A stretch of 7,493 nt of DNA from Planctomycetota bacterium (GTDB taxonomy: Bacteria; Planctomycetota; Phycisphaerae; Sedimentisphaerales; Anaerobacaceae). Numbering within the stretch: the stretch's first letter is position 1; each line of letters opens with the position of its first letter. The stretch spans positions 1-7,493 of the forward strand of contig QNBZ01000057.1 in NCBI GenBank assembly GCA_003644295.1, read 5' to 3'. The notes under the pieces are model-generated. The model had not been told where the DNA came from. It did not search any database and saw nothing but the letters and a program-made list of their open reading frames with translations. This document shows positions 6,471 through 7,493 of the stretch, piece by piece. A program made the position numbers and the translations under genes.

Positions 6471-6482
6471 TAAATTAAGAAT
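6466..6482 (+). promoter_or_regulatory. A-rich leader block before the lipid kinase gene
   Basis: AATAGTAAAT begins 17 nt before the ATG at 6483. The same 10-mer begins 17 nt before the ATG at 5940 (from 5923). Both starts lack a clear Shine-Dalgarno. The block overlaps the stop codon of the CYTH gene. It might aid initiation on unstructured A-rich RNA, or be a low-complexity repeat; the match is seen, the role is inferred. Confidence 0.4.
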
Positions 6483-7424
6483 ATGAAACCTGACGATGGT
6501 TATATTGCTTATATCGTAAATCCAAAATCAGGCGCCAGCAGCAATAAACTTGCCGGACGGCGGTTTGAGCGGTACCTTGTCCAAAGGGGTTTCGAGGTCA
6601 GGGCTAATTTGACTGCTTCTTTGGATGATGCCTGCGAATTGGCTTCTGATGCGGCGGTTGATTATGATTGTGCGATGGTCGTTGTTGTCGGCGGCGACGG
6701 TACCGTTAGAGAAGTGGCACACGGTTTGGAAGGCAGCGGCAAACCGCTGTTGATAGTACCCTGCGGGACCGAGAATTTGCTGGCAAATGAACTTGGGTTT
6801 GATGAAAAATTAAGAACAATAATAAGGACGTTCGAGGCGGGGTACATTCGGACTTTGGACCTGGGAACTGCAAATGGCAAGTGTTTCACTTCTATAGCCG
6901 GTTTTGGATTTGATGGCCAGGTGGTCAAAAGCGTCAGCGAGCAGAGGAAGGGGCATATAGACTACTTTGATTATTTCTGGCCAATATGGCGGACGTTTTG
7001 GAACTACAAATTTGACGCGATAAAGGTGGAAGTGGACGGCGAAGAAATTTTCCAGGGCCGTGGATTAGTGTTTGTCGGAAACATATCGAGATATGCGGTA
7101 GGGCTTCAGATACTGCATTACGCCGATTTTGGGGATGGATTGCTGGATGTGTGTATTTATAAATGTGCATCTCATTTGCATTTGGTGAAACATTCTGTGA
7201 TGACGATTTTGAAACAGCATGCCGACAGCAGCGATGTTATTTATCGTCAGGGTAAAAACATACTTGTAAATTCTGACGCGGCGATAGAAACTGAGATTGA
7301 TGGTGACCCGGGGCCTGCTTTGCCGGTAGAGATTAAAGTAATACCACAGGCGGTCAATTGCCTTGTGCCGGAAGGCGCCAAGCCGGCGGGAATCAGAACA
7401 AAAATTATCAGAGCGATAGGATAG
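6483..7424 (+). CDS. Diacylglycerol kinase-family lipid kinase (YegS/DagK-like, 313 aa)
   Basis: This is predicted to phosphorylate a lipid alcohol such as diacylglycerol or a related membrane lipid with ATP, at the inner face of the membrane. YIVNPKSG (residues 10-17) is the first strand and phosphate-contacting turn. GGDGT at 70-74 is the nucleotide-binding hallmark. PCGTENLLA (93-101) is the second conserved loop; Glu97 replaces the Gly more often seen in GTGN. SIAGFGFDGQV opens the C-terminal beta-sandwich domain, and IDGDP near residue 271 matches the DGEP-type motif of the family. No signal peptide or membrane segment is seen, as usual. The length is normal. It follows the CYTH gene by 12 nt, and the next gene starts 10 nt after its stop, so all three may form one operon linked to envelope lipid metabolism. 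The exact lipid substrate is not predictable here. Confidence 0.93.
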   Translation: MKPDDGYIAYIVNPKSGASSNKLAGRRFERYLVQRGFEVRANLTASLDDACELASDAAVDYDCAMVVVVGGDGTVREVAHGLEGSGKPLLIVPCGTENLLANELGFDEKLRTIIRTFEAGYIRTLDLGTANGKCFTSIAGFGFDGQVVKSVSEQRKGHIDYFDYFWPIWRTFWNYKFDAIKVEVDGEEIFQGRGLVFVGNISRYAVGLQILHYADFGDGLLDVCIYKCASHLHLVKHSVMTILKQHADSSDVIYRQGKNILVNSDAAIETEIDGDPGPALPVEIKVIPQAVNCLVPEGAKPAGIRTKIIRAIG

Positions 7425-7434
7425 GGCTGATAAA

Positions 7435-7493
7435 ATGAATTTCAAAATCGGAAACGTCGAAATTGGTTTGGATATCCCGTTATTTGTAATGGC
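7435..7493 (+). CDS. kdsA: Start of a gene, probably KDO-8-phosphate synthase (partial)
   Basis: Only the first 19 codons are in the window (MNFKIGNVEIGLDIPLFVM, then GC, probably Ala). The pattern KIGNxExG, a Pro, hydrophobic residues and Ala fits the N-terminus of 3-deoxy-D-manno-octulosonate 8-phosphate synthase just before its AGPC motif. That enzyme condenses arabinose 5-phosphate and phosphoenolpyruvate for lipopolysaccharide core synthesis. AGGG at 7423-7426 lies 8 nt upstream and overlaps the stop of the lipid kinase gene, so translation is probably coupled. The main alternative is a tRNA-dihydrouridine synthase, whose start (KIGDIEL... APMAG) has similar spacing; the Pro position and Gly favour KdsA. 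The symbol is tentative. Confidence 0.5.
   Translation, partial: MNFKIGNVEIGLDIPLFVM

Overview
The window carries a short flagellar block followed by a run of housekeeping and lipid-envelope genes, all on the + strand. It suggests a Gram-negative-type, flagellated bacterium. A planctomycete-like lineage is my best guess, from the style of the leucyl-tRNA synthetase, the tetratricopeptide/O-GlcNAc-transferase protein and the gene mix. That placement is a family-level impression and has not been tested by a search.

Region 1 (1-1344) holds a compact flagellin of 272 residues and its export chaperone FliS. A strong stem-loop just upstream of the fliS ribosome binding site separates them. A weak flagellar-type promoter candidate lies before the flagellin.

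Region 2 (1345-3184) starts with a spacer containing a GC-rich hairpin. A 570-residue protein follows, with about three TPR repeats fused to a Glyco_transf_41 (OGT/SPINDLY) catalytic domain. Its position directly behind flagellin and fliS makes it a good candidate for a flagellin O-glycosyltransferase. It has Asn where the family's usual active-site His sits, while the UDP-contacting Lys position is kept.

Region 3 (3177-5747) is a full-length leucyl-tRNA synthetase whose start overlaps the glycosyltransferase stop by 8 nt. The next 150 bases look like a small MITE-like element. It has 18-bp terminal inverted repeats around a second, nested imperfect palindrome, and its left repeat appears to supply the last two sense codons and the stop of leuS.

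Region 4 (5940-7493) holds a CYTH-domain protein (class IV adenylate cyclase CyaB / thiamine-triphosphatase type), a diacylglycerol-kinase-family lipid kinase, and the first 19 codons of a further gene that resembles kdsA. The first two genes have no clear Shine-Dalgarno. Instead they share an A-rich block, AATAGTAAAT, placed exactly 17 nt before each start codon.

No tRNA, rRNA, CRISPR array or transposase gene is visible. No gene-free stretch exceeds 300 bases. The most interesting points are the putative flagellin-glycosylation module with its altered catalytic position, the nested inverted-repeat element at the end of leuS, and the shared leader block.
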